DNA from: Colivivens sp964452915
GTDB lineage: Bacteria > Bacteroidota > Bacteroidia > Bacteroidales > Bacteroidaceae
Assembly: GCA_964452915.1 (NCBI GenBank)
Contig: CAYVNW010000015.1
Span: forward strand, 1-53,098
Direction of reading: 5' to 3'
DNA: 53,098 bases
The position numbers and the translations under genes were made by a program. Position 1 is the stretch's first letter; each line of letters opens with the position of its first letter. The notes under the pieces were generated by a model that did no database searches, was not told the origin of the DNA, and saw only the letters and a program-made list of their open reading frames with translations. Positions 45,168 to 53,098 of this stretch are shown here, piece after piece.

Positions 45168-45249
45168 ACTTATCGTAGGTATTTAATATACTTTAACCGA
45201 TTTCATCTGTATTCGAGCATTTAACTCGACATAATTACGATGAGCAGTT

Positions 45250-45332
45250 GACCTAACGGTACAAATAACCTAATTAGATCTTGCACATAACCTCATGAGG
45301 TTATAGACAAAACCTAATTAAGTTTTCGAATA
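45250..45332. repeat. Intergenic repeat array, cores spaced 17 and 22 bp
   Basis: Cores GACCTAACGG (45250), AACCTAATTAG (45267), AACCTCATGAGG (45289) and AACCTAATTAAG (45311), spaced 17, 22 and 22 bp. The third is a palindrome (TAACCTCATGAGGTTA). Same family as 4211, 11327 and 27151. The gap 45045-45352 holds this array and the promoter above. Confidence 0.65.
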
Positions 45333-45352
45333 GTTTTAGTCAGTCCCGAGAA

Positions 45353-46087
45353 TCAATAATGTGTGATATAAGCGTCACAAAACTTGTTTAAGCCGTCACG
45401 CAACTCCCTCCAAGTAGGCAAGATGGTATCCATGCGGTCTTCAAACTCCTTGCTTGGCTCATACGCATATTGATGAACTAATTCACGGGCTACTATATAT
45501 TGCACGTACAGAACATTGACTTGCGACAGAGCAATGTTGTATGTAATAGATCTACCCTCTGCATTGAATGTACCCCATGTGGATTTCATATCCTGAATGC
45601 TGAAAGGCATATTGACAGAACCCAAATCCTTACTCAACAATCGTTGATAAAAATCTATTACCGTTGACAACTGGTCTTTACATGCAGATTCAAACAGGGA
45701 CTTACGACTTGCAGTGGTTGAAGTTGGCTTCACAATCAACGTAATCGTATCATTATCATCATTGCACACTGCCTTCTCCTTTGTCTTTGCAGCCACTTCT
45801 ATATGCAGAGTATATCGTTTGCCAAAAAAACAAAAGTCTTCTCCATCAACATACTGCGAAATTGTAGGACGGGGTAACGAATAGACTTTCTCCATCGCTT
45901 TCACCATCCATGCATATTTTTTTTTCATTGCAGCAAACACCTTCTTGTAGCTACAGCTTTCATTGACACTAACACTTATGCCCCCTATAGATGGAACAAC
46001 TTCGAAACCGGTTCTTTTCCTGTCTGTATACCAATAAATTGATACGGGAATCCCATAAAAATTCATAAAAGAATCTTTAACTAACAT
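45353..46087 (-). CDS. YgjP/DUF45-like protein with degenerate metallopeptidase motif
   Basis: Related to the YgjP-like zinc metalloprotease family, 244 residues. The family layout is recognisable: WMVKAMEKVYSLP (kWI-type helix), FFGKRYTLHI, WGTFNAEGRSITYNIAL (normally WGSC...N) and a C-terminal metal site. That site reads ARELVHQYAYEPSKEF instead of HELxHLxxxNHxxxF: the first His is Arg201 and the third ligand is replaced around Glu210, while Glu202 and His205 remain. Probably not an active zinc peptidase. The start at 46087 has AGGAGGA 8 bp upstream inside topB, with an 11-bp overlap. Confidence 0.75.
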   Translation of the reverse strand: MLVKDSFMNFYGIPVSIYWYTDRKRTGFEVVPSIGGISVSVNESCSYKKVFAAMKKKYAWMVKAMEKVYSLPRPTISQYVDGEDFCFFGKRYTLHIEVAAKTKEKAVCNDDNDTITLIVKPTSTTASRKSLFESACKDQLSTVIDFYQRLLSKDLGSVNMPFSIQDMKSTWGTFNAEGRSITYNIALSQVNVLYVQYIVARELVHQYAYEPSKEFEDRMDTILPTWRELRDGLNKFCDAYITHY

Positions 46088-48179
46088 AAAATGTCCTCCT
46101 AAAATTACATCCTTCTTTCCAACGTGAACACCCGTATGCAGTCTTACCCTTTATTATATGCCCAATATGGCACACAGGACAAGGCAGCCCAACCCAGTCA
46201 TCACCATTTGCAACAACTTTGTCAAAAGCATTTACAACATTACCTTGTTCTTTGGCGACAGACTTTGTCTTTGTTCTCCGTGGTTTAAATCCGGCCGGCA
46301 CACTTTGGCTTGCAGACTCTTGCACTGCTTTAGCTCTGTTACCGGTACGTTTTACTTTCTTTTTTTCTTCTTCAATTACAGTGATACGCCGGTTGGAGTT
46401 GTCCGCCCGTACACTAATCACAATATTAGTAACCATTTGTTTAAGTTCGTCTATGAACTGTGTTGCACTGTAATCGTGCCTTTCAATCTGGCGTAGCTTT
46501 TTCTCCCACAATCCGGTCAGTTCTGCACTCTTCAGCAGTTCTTCATGAATCAACCCTATAAGTTCGACTCCTGTAGGAGTTGCAACAAGCGACTTACGTT
46601 CTTTCCTTATATATTTGCGTTTAAACAAAGTCTCAATGATGGCAGCACGCGTTGAAGGACGTCCGATACCGTTTTCTTTCAGGGCATCACGCAAATCTTC
46701 ATCCTCCACAAACTTGCCTGCGGTTTCCATTGCCCTCAACAGCGTAGCTTCGGTATAAGGCTTTGGAGGGGTGGTCCACTTCTCCATCAACGACGGTTCG
46801 TGTGATCCGGACTCCCCTTTTACAAATGCAGGCAGACTGCGTTCCTCACCGTCCTTTGTCGATGAATCTGAATCGCCGTCAGTAGCTTGTTCTTCTTTTT
46901 GATATATAATCCGCCATCCCGGGACAGTGATCTGTTTGCCAGTAACTTTAAATTCCACATCGTCTGCCTTGCCAAGCACGGTATTCGTCAGAAACTTGCA
47001 ATCAGGATAGAACACAGCTATGAACGACCGTACAATCAAGTCATATACTTTCTTCTCAACGTCGGTCAGGTTCTGTGCCGGCACTCCTGTGGGAATAATT
47101 GCGTGGTGGTCGGTCACTTTCGATGAGTCGAACACTTTCTTCGACTTAGCGAGTTTTTTACCCTCAAGAGGCTGTATGAATTGCTCATAGCCCTTTATGC
47201 CCCGCAATATAGCCGGACACTTCGGATAAATATCATCACTAAGGAATGTGGTGTCTACACGCGGATATGTAGTAAACTTCTTCTCATAGAGACTCTGTAT
47301 CGTTTGCAGTGTCTGATCAGCCGACAAGTTGAACTTCTTGTTGCAATCGACTTGTAATGACGTAAGGTCGTAGAGGCGTGGCGGAGCTTCCAAGCCTTTT
47401 TTGGCAGATACATCGGTCACGATAAATGGGAACAGCCTGACTTTCTCCAAATACTTCAGTCCTTCTTCCTTTGAGGTGAATTTACCTTTAGTCGCCTGAA
47501 AAGTGACATCTCTATAGACAGTGGAAAGAATCCAATATTGCTCAGGCACAAAGTTCTCTATCTCCTGTTGTCTGTTGACGATCAACGCAAGAGTCGGAGT
47601 TTGTACCCTTCCGATCGACAGCACCTGTCCTTTCTGTCCGTACTTTAGCGTATACAGTCGTGTAGCATTCATTCCGAGTGTCCAATCGCCTATGGCACGA
47701 CTAAGTCCGGCCTCATACAGTGACTGATATTCCGACTGATCCTTCAGTGTATTAAAGCCCTCTCTGATAGACTCTTCCGTCAGAGAGCTTATCCATAAGC
47801 GCCGGACCGGACACTTTGCTCCGGCTTTCTGCATGACCCACCGTTGGATCAACTCACCTTCCTGCCCTGCATCACCACAGTTTATGATTTCATCAGCATT
47901 CTTCATCAGCTTCTCAATAGTGGCGAATTGTTTCTTAACACCATCATCACCCTTAAGTTTAATGCCAAAACGCTGCGGTATCATGGGTAAGTCCCACAGA
48001 TCCCAACGCTTCCATTGCTGATTGTACTCACCTGGTGACTTTAACTCACACAGGTGACCGAAGGTCCACGTCACTTGATATCCGTTACCCTCAATATATC
48101 CTTGCTTCATCGATGTGGCACCAAGGACATTAGCGATGTCTCTTGCCACACTCGGTTTTTCTGCTATACAAACTATCAT
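46077..48179 (-). CDS. topB: DNA topoisomerase III
   Basis: A type IA topoisomerase of 700 residues. The TOPRIM domain starts at MIVCIAEKPSVARDIA and includes CGDAGQEGELI. The catalytic Tyr is in TTYPRVDTTFLSDD. SLIGRVQTPTLA-type sequence (SIGRVQTPTLALIV) and GIGRPSTRAAIIETL are intact. The C-terminus has a zinc-binding segment CPVCHIGHIIKGKTAYGCSRWKEGC. It overlaps ispH by 4 bp (ATGA) and the YgjP-like gene by 11 bp. Chromosomal context, not a conjugative-element copy. Confidence 0.93.
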   Translation of the reverse strand: MIVCIAEKPSVARDIANVLGATSMKQGYIEGNGYQVTWTFGHLCELKSPGEYNQQWKRWDLWDLPMIPQRFGIKLKGDDGVKKQFATIEKLMKNADEIINCGDAGQEGELIQRWVMQKAGAKCPVRRLWISSLTEESIREGFNTLKDQSEYQSLYEAGLSRAIGDWTLGMNATRLYTLKYGQKGQVLSIGRVQTPTLALIVNRQQEIENFVPEQYWILSTVYRDVTFQATKGKFTSKEEGLKYLEKVRLFPFIVTDVSAKKGLEAPPRLYDLTSLQVDCNKKFNLSADQTLQTIQSLYEKKFTTYPRVDTTFLSDDIYPKCPAILRGIKGYEQFIQPLEGKKLAKSKKVFDSSKVTDHHAIIPTGVPAQNLTDVEKKVYDLIVRSFIAVFYPDCKFLTNTVLGKADDVEFKVTGKQITVPGWRIIYQKEEQATDGDSDSSTKDGEERSLPAFVKGESGSHEPSLMEKWTTPPKPYTEATLLRAMETAGKFVEDEDLRDALKENGIGRPSTRAAIIETLFKRKYIRKERKSLVATPTGVELIGLIHEELLKSAELTGLWEKKLRQIERHDYSATQFIDELKQMVTNIVISVRADNSNRRITVIEEEKKKVKRTGNRAKAVQESASQSVPAGFKPRRTKTKSVAKEQGNVVNAFDKVVANGDDWVGLPCPVCHIGHIIKGKTAYGCSRWKEGCNFRRTFYVS

Positions 48180-49039
48180 TCTGACGACTTTATTGCATCC
48201 CTACACTTTTCCATAAGCCACTTTGGAGTGGACGTGGCTCCGCAAATGCCTACCGATTTTGCTCCTGTGAACCATGCATTGTCTATTTCACCCACATCGT
48301 CAATCATGTGTGAGCGGGGGTTCACCTTACAGCACTCTGAAAACAAGATGCGTCCGTTTGAACTTTTCTTACCACATACAAAGAGTATTACATCGTGTTT
48401 CGTGGCAAATTCGCGTATACGTGGCATCCGATTGGCTACCTGACGACATATTGTGTCGAAATAGTGAAACTCCGCCCCGTCTTTCATATGGTTTTGTATA
48501 TAACCGACTATTTCGCGGAAGCCCTCAAGCGACTTGGTTGTTTGTGAATACAGCCGTATGTTGCGTGAGAAATCCAACTTTCGGGCATCATCAAGATTCT
48601 CTATGACAATGGCGTGCCCCTCGGTTTGCCCCACGAGTCCTACTACTTCGGCGTGCCCGTTCTTTCCATATATTACAATTTGGTTTTTATGGTCAGGATC
48701 ACTGTCATAGTCCGCCTTTATTCGTTTTTGCAAATGCAAGACCACAGGACAAGTGGCATCGATAAGTTGAATGTTCCGTTCAGCCGCCATACGGTAGGTA
48801 GAAGGCGGTTCTCCATGTGCGCGCAAGAGCACACGTGTATCATGCAATGAAGCCAATTGTTGCTTGTCAACACTGATAAGTCCCTTGGCCTTCAGCCTTT
48901 CACACTCACGTCCATTGTGCACGATGTCACCAAGGCAATACAACGAAGTACCAGTGGAGTCCAGTTCTTCCTCCGCCTTTCTTATGGCTGTTGTAACGCC
49001 GTTGCAGAAACCCGACCCACTGTCAATTTCTATAAGCAT
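48176..49039 (-). CDS. ispH: 4-hydroxy-3-methylbut-2-enyl diphosphate reductase
   Basis: Last step of the MEP isoprenoid pathway, making IPP and DMAPP with a [4Fe-4S] cluster. 287 residues. The three cluster cysteines are in GFCNGV (Cys12), DATCPVV and DTICRQV; substrate residues include the AHGEPP, KNGHAEVVG and QTTKS segments. The C-terminus has GATSTPKWLMEK. It starts 12 bp after the cmk stop and overlaps topB by ATGA. Confidence 0.95.
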   Translation of the reverse strand: MLIEIDSGSGFCNGVTTAIRKAEEELDSTGTSLYCLGDIVHNGRECERLKAKGLISVDKQQLASLHDTRVLLRAHGEPPSTYRMAAERNIQLIDATCPVVLHLQKRIKADYDSDPDHKNQIVIYGKNGHAEVVGLVGQTEGHAIVIENLDDARKLDFSRNIRLYSQTTKSLEGFREIVGYIQNHMKDGAEFHYFDTICRQVANRMPRIREFATKHDVILFVCGKKSSNGRILFSECCKVNPRSHMIDDVGEIDNAWFTGAKSVGICGATSTPKWLMEKCRDAIKSSE

Positions 49040-49050
49040 GTCCTGGTCTG

Positions 49051-49761
49051 TTAGAGTTTTGATACTATTTCATTAAATCTGTCAAGCATCCACTGGTTCT
49101 GCTCGTCCTTGGTCAGATTAGAGTTGTCGAGCACCAATGCGTCATCTGCCTTTCTCAATGGATTTATTTCACGGTGCGAATCTATATAGTCGCGCTCTTG
49201 TACATTTTTCAATATAGATTCAAAATCAATGTTTGTTTCACCTTTTCCAAGCAATTCATCATAACGGCGCTCTGCCCTAACCTCAGCCGATGCAGTAACA
49301 AAGATCTTCAATTCGGCATTTGGGAATACCGCAGTTCCTATGTCACGACCGTCCATCACAATACCTTTTTTATCTCCCATTCGCTTTTGTTGCGTGGTCA
49401 ACACTTCCCTGACAAACGGTAGTGCTGCCACAAGACTGACTTTCGACGATACTTCCATACAGCGTATTTCATTCTCAACAATCTCACCATTCAGACAGGC
49501 TAACGGCAGATTAGTCTGAGGATCAAGCACAAAACTCACGGCAGCTTCTTTCAAACAGGCCTTAAGTCCTGCCTCATCAATACCATCCCTGTTTGTCAGT
49601 CCTTTTCGGATGGCAAATAATGTTATGGTGCGATACATGGCACCTGTATCTACATAAATATACCCGACTTGCCTTGCAAGCCACTTTGCCATCGTGCTTT
49701 TGCCGCACGATGAATGTCCGTCGATAGCGACGATTATTTTTTTAGAATACATAACTTGCAT
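49051..49761 (-). CDS. cmk: Cytidylate kinase
   Basis: Phosphorylates CMP and dCMP. About 233-236 residues. P-loop DGHSSCGKSTMAKWLA near 14-29, YVDTGAMYR, the CMP-binding VMDGRDIGTAVFPNAELKIFVTAS, and RAERRYDELLGKG are all present. ATG 49761 or ATG 49752 (MYSKKII) may be used; either overlaps the 3' end of porQ. Adjacent porQ and cmk is a known Bacteroidetes arrangement. Confidence 0.94.
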   Translation of the reverse strand: MQVMYSKKIIVAIDGHSSCGKSTMAKWLARQVGYIYVDTGAMYRTITLFAIRKGLTNRDGIDEAGLKACLKEAAVSFVLDPQTNLPLACLNGEIVENEIRCMEVSSKVSLVAALPFVREVLTTQQKRMGDKKGIVMDGRDIGTAVFPNAELKIFVTASAEVRAERRYDELLGKGETNIDFESILKNVQERDYIDSHREINPLRKADDALVLDNSNLTKDEQNQWMLDRFNEIVSKL

Positions 49762-50752
49762 TTAAAATTACAGACGATGAGGCAACATGGTATTTACCAT
49801 ACCCTACCCCAATTTTTATCTTGCGCAGGCTGAGTCCGGCTCCTACAGAGAAACCCGCCCAATGACTACTGTCAGCGACCTTCATCTCCTTTGCCCTGCG
49901 CGGATTGTAGCCCACTGCCACCCATGTTGTGCTCGACGGAAATATATCTGCTCCGACCGACAAGTGGTGTCCAAGTTTGCCATCATCCCAATCTGTCAGC
50001 TGATCGAAAGTAGCTGATACGCGGATAGGAGCGTTAGCAAAGTCCTTTGTCAATCCGAACAAAAGATTGAAAGGTAAAGACTCATTCTTATCATAGAGCA
50101 CATCCACCTGACCGCCGAGGTTCAGCCCAACGAGACTGACCGACCATCCTGCGTCCTCATTGTAATAGTTGATTCCAAGGTCAACGCCTATTGCTGTTGA
50201 CGAATACTCACCATATTTCGACATAAGCACTTTTGCCTGTACACCTCCCGACCAGTAGTCACTCAACAAATAGGTATAGCCCCCTTGAATGTTGATGTCT
50301 TTTGCAGAAAACGAGCCTGTCTCATTGAAATTCTCGTCGGTCTCGGTCATTGATCCGTAGTCGAGCAATCCGGCTCCAAACGCCCACGTTCCCCTTTCTC
50401 CCGAGTGCATCACAAAAGCCGCACCCAACTTGTTGGTACTTGAAATATAGGAAGTATAACTCAAGTTGAGTGTAAGGTCAGACACGTTGGCAGCCAAGGC
50501 AGGATTCGAGAACACGAGCGTAGCGTCATCTTCAATAACGCTCACATTGTTTCCGCCCAATGCGGCTACATGTGCAGAAACCGGTACTTCCAAAAACTGA
50601 TACCCTGTGTCGCCCTCTTGTGCTTGGACTCTAACGCAGACAAGACAGACAAACCAGACAAACCAGACAAGCCATCCAGCTCTTCCTTTGAGGCAGAGAC
50701 TCCTGGCGCTACCTCGTCCCAATCCGTTGCCGTCCTTATATAAGTTTGTCAT
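49742..50752 (-). CDS. porQ: Type IX secretion system protein PorQ
   Basis: An outer-membrane beta-barrel accessory of the type IX secretion machinery. 336 residues. After a basic N-terminus comes an unusual hydrophobic run (WLVWFVWFVCLVCVRVQAQ) acting as signal peptide. The mature part opens with the family-like GYQFLEVPVSAHVAALGGNNVSVI and DDATLVFSNPALAA, and ends in a barrel strand (SSSVILNASYVF). It overlaps meaB by ATGA and cmk by 11-20 bp. Other T9SS genes are not in the window. Confidence 0.87.
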   Translation of the reverse strand: MTNLYKDGNGLGRGSARSLCLKGRAGWLVWFVWFVCLVCVRVQAQEGDTGYQFLEVPVSAHVAALGGNNVSVIEDDATLVFSNPALAANVSDLTLNLSYTSYISSTNKLGAAFVMHSGERGTWAFGAGLLDYGSMTETDENFNETGSFSAKDINIQGGYTYLLSDYWSGGVQAKVLMSKYGEYSSTAIGVDLGINYYNEDAGWSVSLVGLNLGGQVDVLYDKNESLPFNLLFGLTKDFANAPIRVSATFDQLTDWDDGKLGHHLSVGADIFPSSTTWVAVGYNPRRAKEMKVADSSHWAGFSVGAGLSLRKIKIGVGYGKYHVASSSVILNASYVF

Positions 50753-51852
50753 TTCTTGATAATATCATAATATTCCTGTAGGAGTTTGCTGGCAGCAACA
50801 AACGAAGTCATCTGCCCTCCAAGCACCTGATTCTCCATATCCGGAATCATAGCCTTGATATGCTTATTGTAATAGAAACTGTTCCGCAAATGTTCGTTGA
50901 TGCTTTCGTACATCCAATACTTGGCCTGCTCGTTACGCCTGTATTGGAAGTAACCGGATGCCTTCACCTTGTCGATATAGTTGAACACCATGTCCATTAC
51001 CTTGTCCACATTTAAGTTGTAGAAGCCAGAATAGCACTGTACGTCCGGTACTATGCCACTATCCGGCAATGGGAACAGATGGAGAGCGTTGCGGAAGTGA
51101 TTGGCAGCGAGAGCCGCCTTATCCACATTATTGCCGTCAGCTTTGTTGATTACTATCCCGTCGGCTATTTCCATAATGCCACGTTTGATTCCCTGTAGCT
51201 CATCGCCTGTACCCGCCAACTGTATCAGTAAGAAGTAGTCGACCATTGAATGGCATGCGGTCTCGCTCTGGCCCACACCCACAGTCTCTACAAAAATCTT
51301 ATCATATCCAGCCGCCTCACACAGGATGATGGTTTCACGCGTTTTGCGAGCAACTCCTCCGAGTGAGCCTGCTGTCGGTGAAGGACGTATGAACGACTTC
51401 GGGTGTACTGCCAGTTTCTCCATTCTTGTCTTGTCGCCCAGTATACTTCCCTTCGTCTTCTCGCTCGACGGGTCGATAGCGAGTACAGCCAACTTGCCGC
51501 CATATTTCTCAAGCACATATATACCAAAGTTGTCAATACTGGTCGACTTGCCTGCTCCAGGCACGCCAGATATACCCACCCTCACCGAGTTGCCCGAGAA
51601 CGGGAGACACTTCTCTATCACCTCCTGCGCCACAGCCTGATGCTCTGGCAACGTACTCTCTATCAAGGTGACAGCCTGACTCAGCATAGTCACGTCACCC
51701 TTCAAGATGCCGTCAACATACTCGCCGGGCGTATAAAGCCTCGTGCGTTTCTTTCTCATCTTACTAAGATAAGGGTTCACCATCTCCTGATGATCTACTC
51801 CTGCATTGACCGTCAGTCCCTCATATTCTGCGCTGTTCTCCGGATGTTCCAT
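50749..51852 (-). CDS. meaB: Methylmalonyl-CoA mutase-associated GTPase MeaB
   Basis: A G3E-family GTPase chaperone that protects and reloads B12-dependent methylmalonyl-CoA mutase, supporting the succinate-propionate route. 367 residues. Walker A GVPGAGKST at about 96-104, LAIDPSSEKTKGSILGDKTRM (switch I), FVETVGVGQSE (switch II) and NKADG (base recognition) are all intact. First gene of an overlapping cluster meaB-porQ-cmk-ispH-topB. A weak -7 box TAAATTTG lies at 51925-51932. The mutase genes are not in the window. Confidence 0.94.
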   Translation of the reverse strand: MEHPENSAEYEGLTVNAGVDHQEMVNPYLSKMRKKRTRLYTPGEYVDGILKGDVTMLSQAVTLIESTLPEHQAVAQEVIEKCLPFSGNSVRVGISGVPGAGKSTSIDNFGIYVLEKYGGKLAVLAIDPSSEKTKGSILGDKTRMEKLAVHPKSFIRPSPTAGSLGGVARKTRETIILCEAAGYDKIFVETVGVGQSETACHSMVDYFLLIQLAGTGDELQGIKRGIMEIADGIVINKADGNNVDKAALAANHFRNALHLFPLPDSGIVPDVQCYSGFYNLNVDKVMDMVFNYIDKVKASGYFQYRRNEQAKYWMYESINEHLRNSFYYNKHIKAMIPDMENQVLGGQMTSFVAASKLLQEYYDIIKK

Positions 51853-52069
51853 ATCATTTACATTTATAGGGCAAGTCGCTACTAATTATATATAATAACG
51901 TATTCACCCCGATATTATTTTCTGCAAATTTACTAATAATTCTCCGACCTTCAGCGTCATTCCGTGCTTATTTCCGCTTTTTCGCTATGAATCCGTAGAG
52001 CCCCATCTCCGTATTTGAAAAATTATCACTAACATTACATCCGAGTTTGATATCATGCGCATGAAAAAG

Positions 52070-52106
52070 AAAAACCAGCCGGCTGTAGCTATACACAACC
52101 GGTTGG
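52070..52106 (-). terminator. Terminator of the YD-repeat lipoprotein gene
   Basis: Minus strand: CCAACCGG pairs with CCGGCTGG (one G-U) and is followed by TTTTTCTTTTTC. The gap 51853-52160 holds this hairpin and a possible meaB -7 box; the short frame at 51968-52153 is not credible. Confidence 0.75.
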
Positions 52107-52160
52107 CTTATTATAAACAATCTGGCTATGGGGATAAATCCCCACATACTCATTTAAAAA

Positions 52161-53098
52161 CTATCGCTTGAGCATACGTCCAAACCTATGAGTAAGTTTC
52201 TTTCCCGATACAGGCAATTGACTCATCACAGAGCGAGTACCTTTATCTGAATTATCACCTGCATAGTCGTATGTGAAGTCATAACGTTCCTCGTCCCCAT
52301 ACTTATCTTTATCTTTAATGGTTAAATAAGATACGGAGCCATTATCATTGAAGCCATAACGATAAGTGTATGAATTATTTAGCGTATCCGATTCTCCATC
52401 TTCATAACAAATATTTGTTTCTTCAACGCTGGTTGGCAACATTGTAGGTCCTACACCCATCAAACCGGCATAAAGCCACAGCCCTATTTCATCACCATCT
52501 AAACCGCATGCAAGCGATGGAGTCCATTGACGATATACATTCTCGATACTATCATCGTCATACGAGAAAATCCATGTATCGGTATCTGTATAAGCCCCAT
52601 CCTTAGAGTGATATACATTAGAGTTGTATACACATGACATAAGCTTATTATTTCTCCAACTAAGCGTATAAACAAACGTCCATTCATTCTTATAACGCTC
52701 CTGTCGCTCTATGCCAATTTCCGTACCAGAGCCCGAAATCTTGGTTAAGTGTCCGTCGCCATCATACGACAATGTACACTGCATGCTATAATCTTCCCAT
52801 GACCCATTCCATGATTCACTAAGATTGGTCAAATGCCCCGAACCGTTATAACCCACTGTATAAGTCTCGTCTTCCTCGCCATCAGAAAAGTAAATAATGC
52901 GATCGGGATTATACTTAAATACATAACTATCCGATCTGTCGTCATCACAGACTGAAGTTATCCTGCCGTTATCAGCATAATAATATGTATAATCACCTAC
53001 CGACCTAACACGCAAACCCGATGCCTTGTCAAGCACCCCATGCAGATATTGACGAGTCTCTTGATCATCGTCATCACTACATGAAACAATACAAACAC
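52161..53098 (-). CDS. YD-repeat-like lipoprotein (DUF4595 type), 5' end outside window
   Basis: At least 312 residues; the frame stays open to the right edge, so the start codon lies outside. Codons near 53079-53098 read VCIVSCSDDDD, a lipobox with Cys at 53079-53081 followed by Ser-Asp-Asp-Asp, the surface lipoprotein export signal type. The body repeats YD-like strands: YTYYYADNGRITSV, YTVGYNGSGHLTNL, CTLSYDGDGHLTKI and YRYGFNDNGSVSYL. This matches the DUF4595-like Bacteroidales lipoproteins of unknown function. The internal GTG at 53036 is not the true start. Confidence 0.8.
   Translation of the reverse strand, partial: VCIVSCSDDDDQETRQYLHGVLDKASGLRVRSVGDYTYYYADNGRITSVCDDDRSDSYVFKYNPDRIIYFSDGEEDETYTVGYNGSGHLTNLSESWNGSWEDYSMQCTLSYDGDGHLTKISGSGTEIGIERQERYKNEWTFVYTLSWRNNKLMSCVYNSNVYHSKDGAYTDTDTWIFSYDDDSIENVYRQWTPSLACGLDGDEIGLWLYAGLMGVGPTMLPTSVEETNICYEDGESDTLNNSYTYRYGFNDNGSVSYLTIKDKDKYGDEERYDFTYDYAGDNSDKGTRSVMSQLPVSGKKLTHRFGRMLKR

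Noticed and set aside
46077..48179. topB as a marker of a conjugative element
   Set aside because: It sits in a housekeeping cluster with overlaps to ispH; no transfer, integrase or relaxase genes are nearby.
51968..52153. 61-residue minus-strand frame
   Set aside because: It spans the terminator of the upstream lipoprotein gene and has no family features.

Overview
The window comes from a member of the Bacteroidota, most likely order Bacteroidales and plausibly Prevotella-like. Three signs point there. Promoters repeatedly match the Bacteroidetes pattern TTTG-N19-21-TAnnTTTG. There is a PorQ gene of the type IX secretion system. Lipoprotein Cys residues are followed by Ser/Asp runs of the surface-export type. 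Genus and species cannot be fixed from this sequence alone. A run of exactly 100 Ns at 11408-11507 marks an assembly gap.

Layout. 1-2693 (minus) is parC, cut off by the left edge. 2792-4120 (plus) is a GH28 pectinase. 4383-11083 (minus) is a possible iron/haem module: outer-membrane porin, imelysin lipoprotein, di-haem lipoprotein and a CcsBA cytochrome c maturation protein. 11630-13492 (minus) holds a thioesterase, a GNAT acetyltransferase and an Lrp/AsnC regulator. The regulator is divergent from metY-cysK (sulfur amino acids, 13703-15983), and both promoters share one palindrome. 16252-19698 carries tRNA-Arg(CCG), a phosphohexomutase, a small secreted protein and two small membrane proteins.

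19837-25147 (plus) is lysS, gpsA, pgi and two paralogous deoxynucleoside kinases. 25287-27068 is an ECF sigma factor with an anti-sigma gene that appears split by a frameshift. After tRNA-Arg(UCU) come recJ-recQ-TPR-trpS (27690-33305), then queE/queD and tRNA-Ser(GGA). 35051-37240 is a GH43 arabinanase with a dockerin-like C-terminus, 37492-39189 an acyl-CoA synthetase and 39432-45044 a very large alpha-2-macroglobulin-like protein. 45353-51852 (minus) is a tightly overlapping cluster meaB-porQ-cmk-ispH-topB plus a degenerate YgjP-like gene. 52161 to the right edge is a YD-repeat lipoprotein.

Most of this is chromosomal housekeeping with no mobile element, phage or CRISPR signal. The most unusual items are: an intergenic repeat family with quasi-palindromic cores spaced 22 or 43-44 bp at four loci, one coinciding with the assembly gap; a predicted surface-exposed di-haem cytochrome in an imelysin locus; a palindrome carrying both divergent -33 boxes of the lrp/metY promoters; and the split anti-sigma gene.
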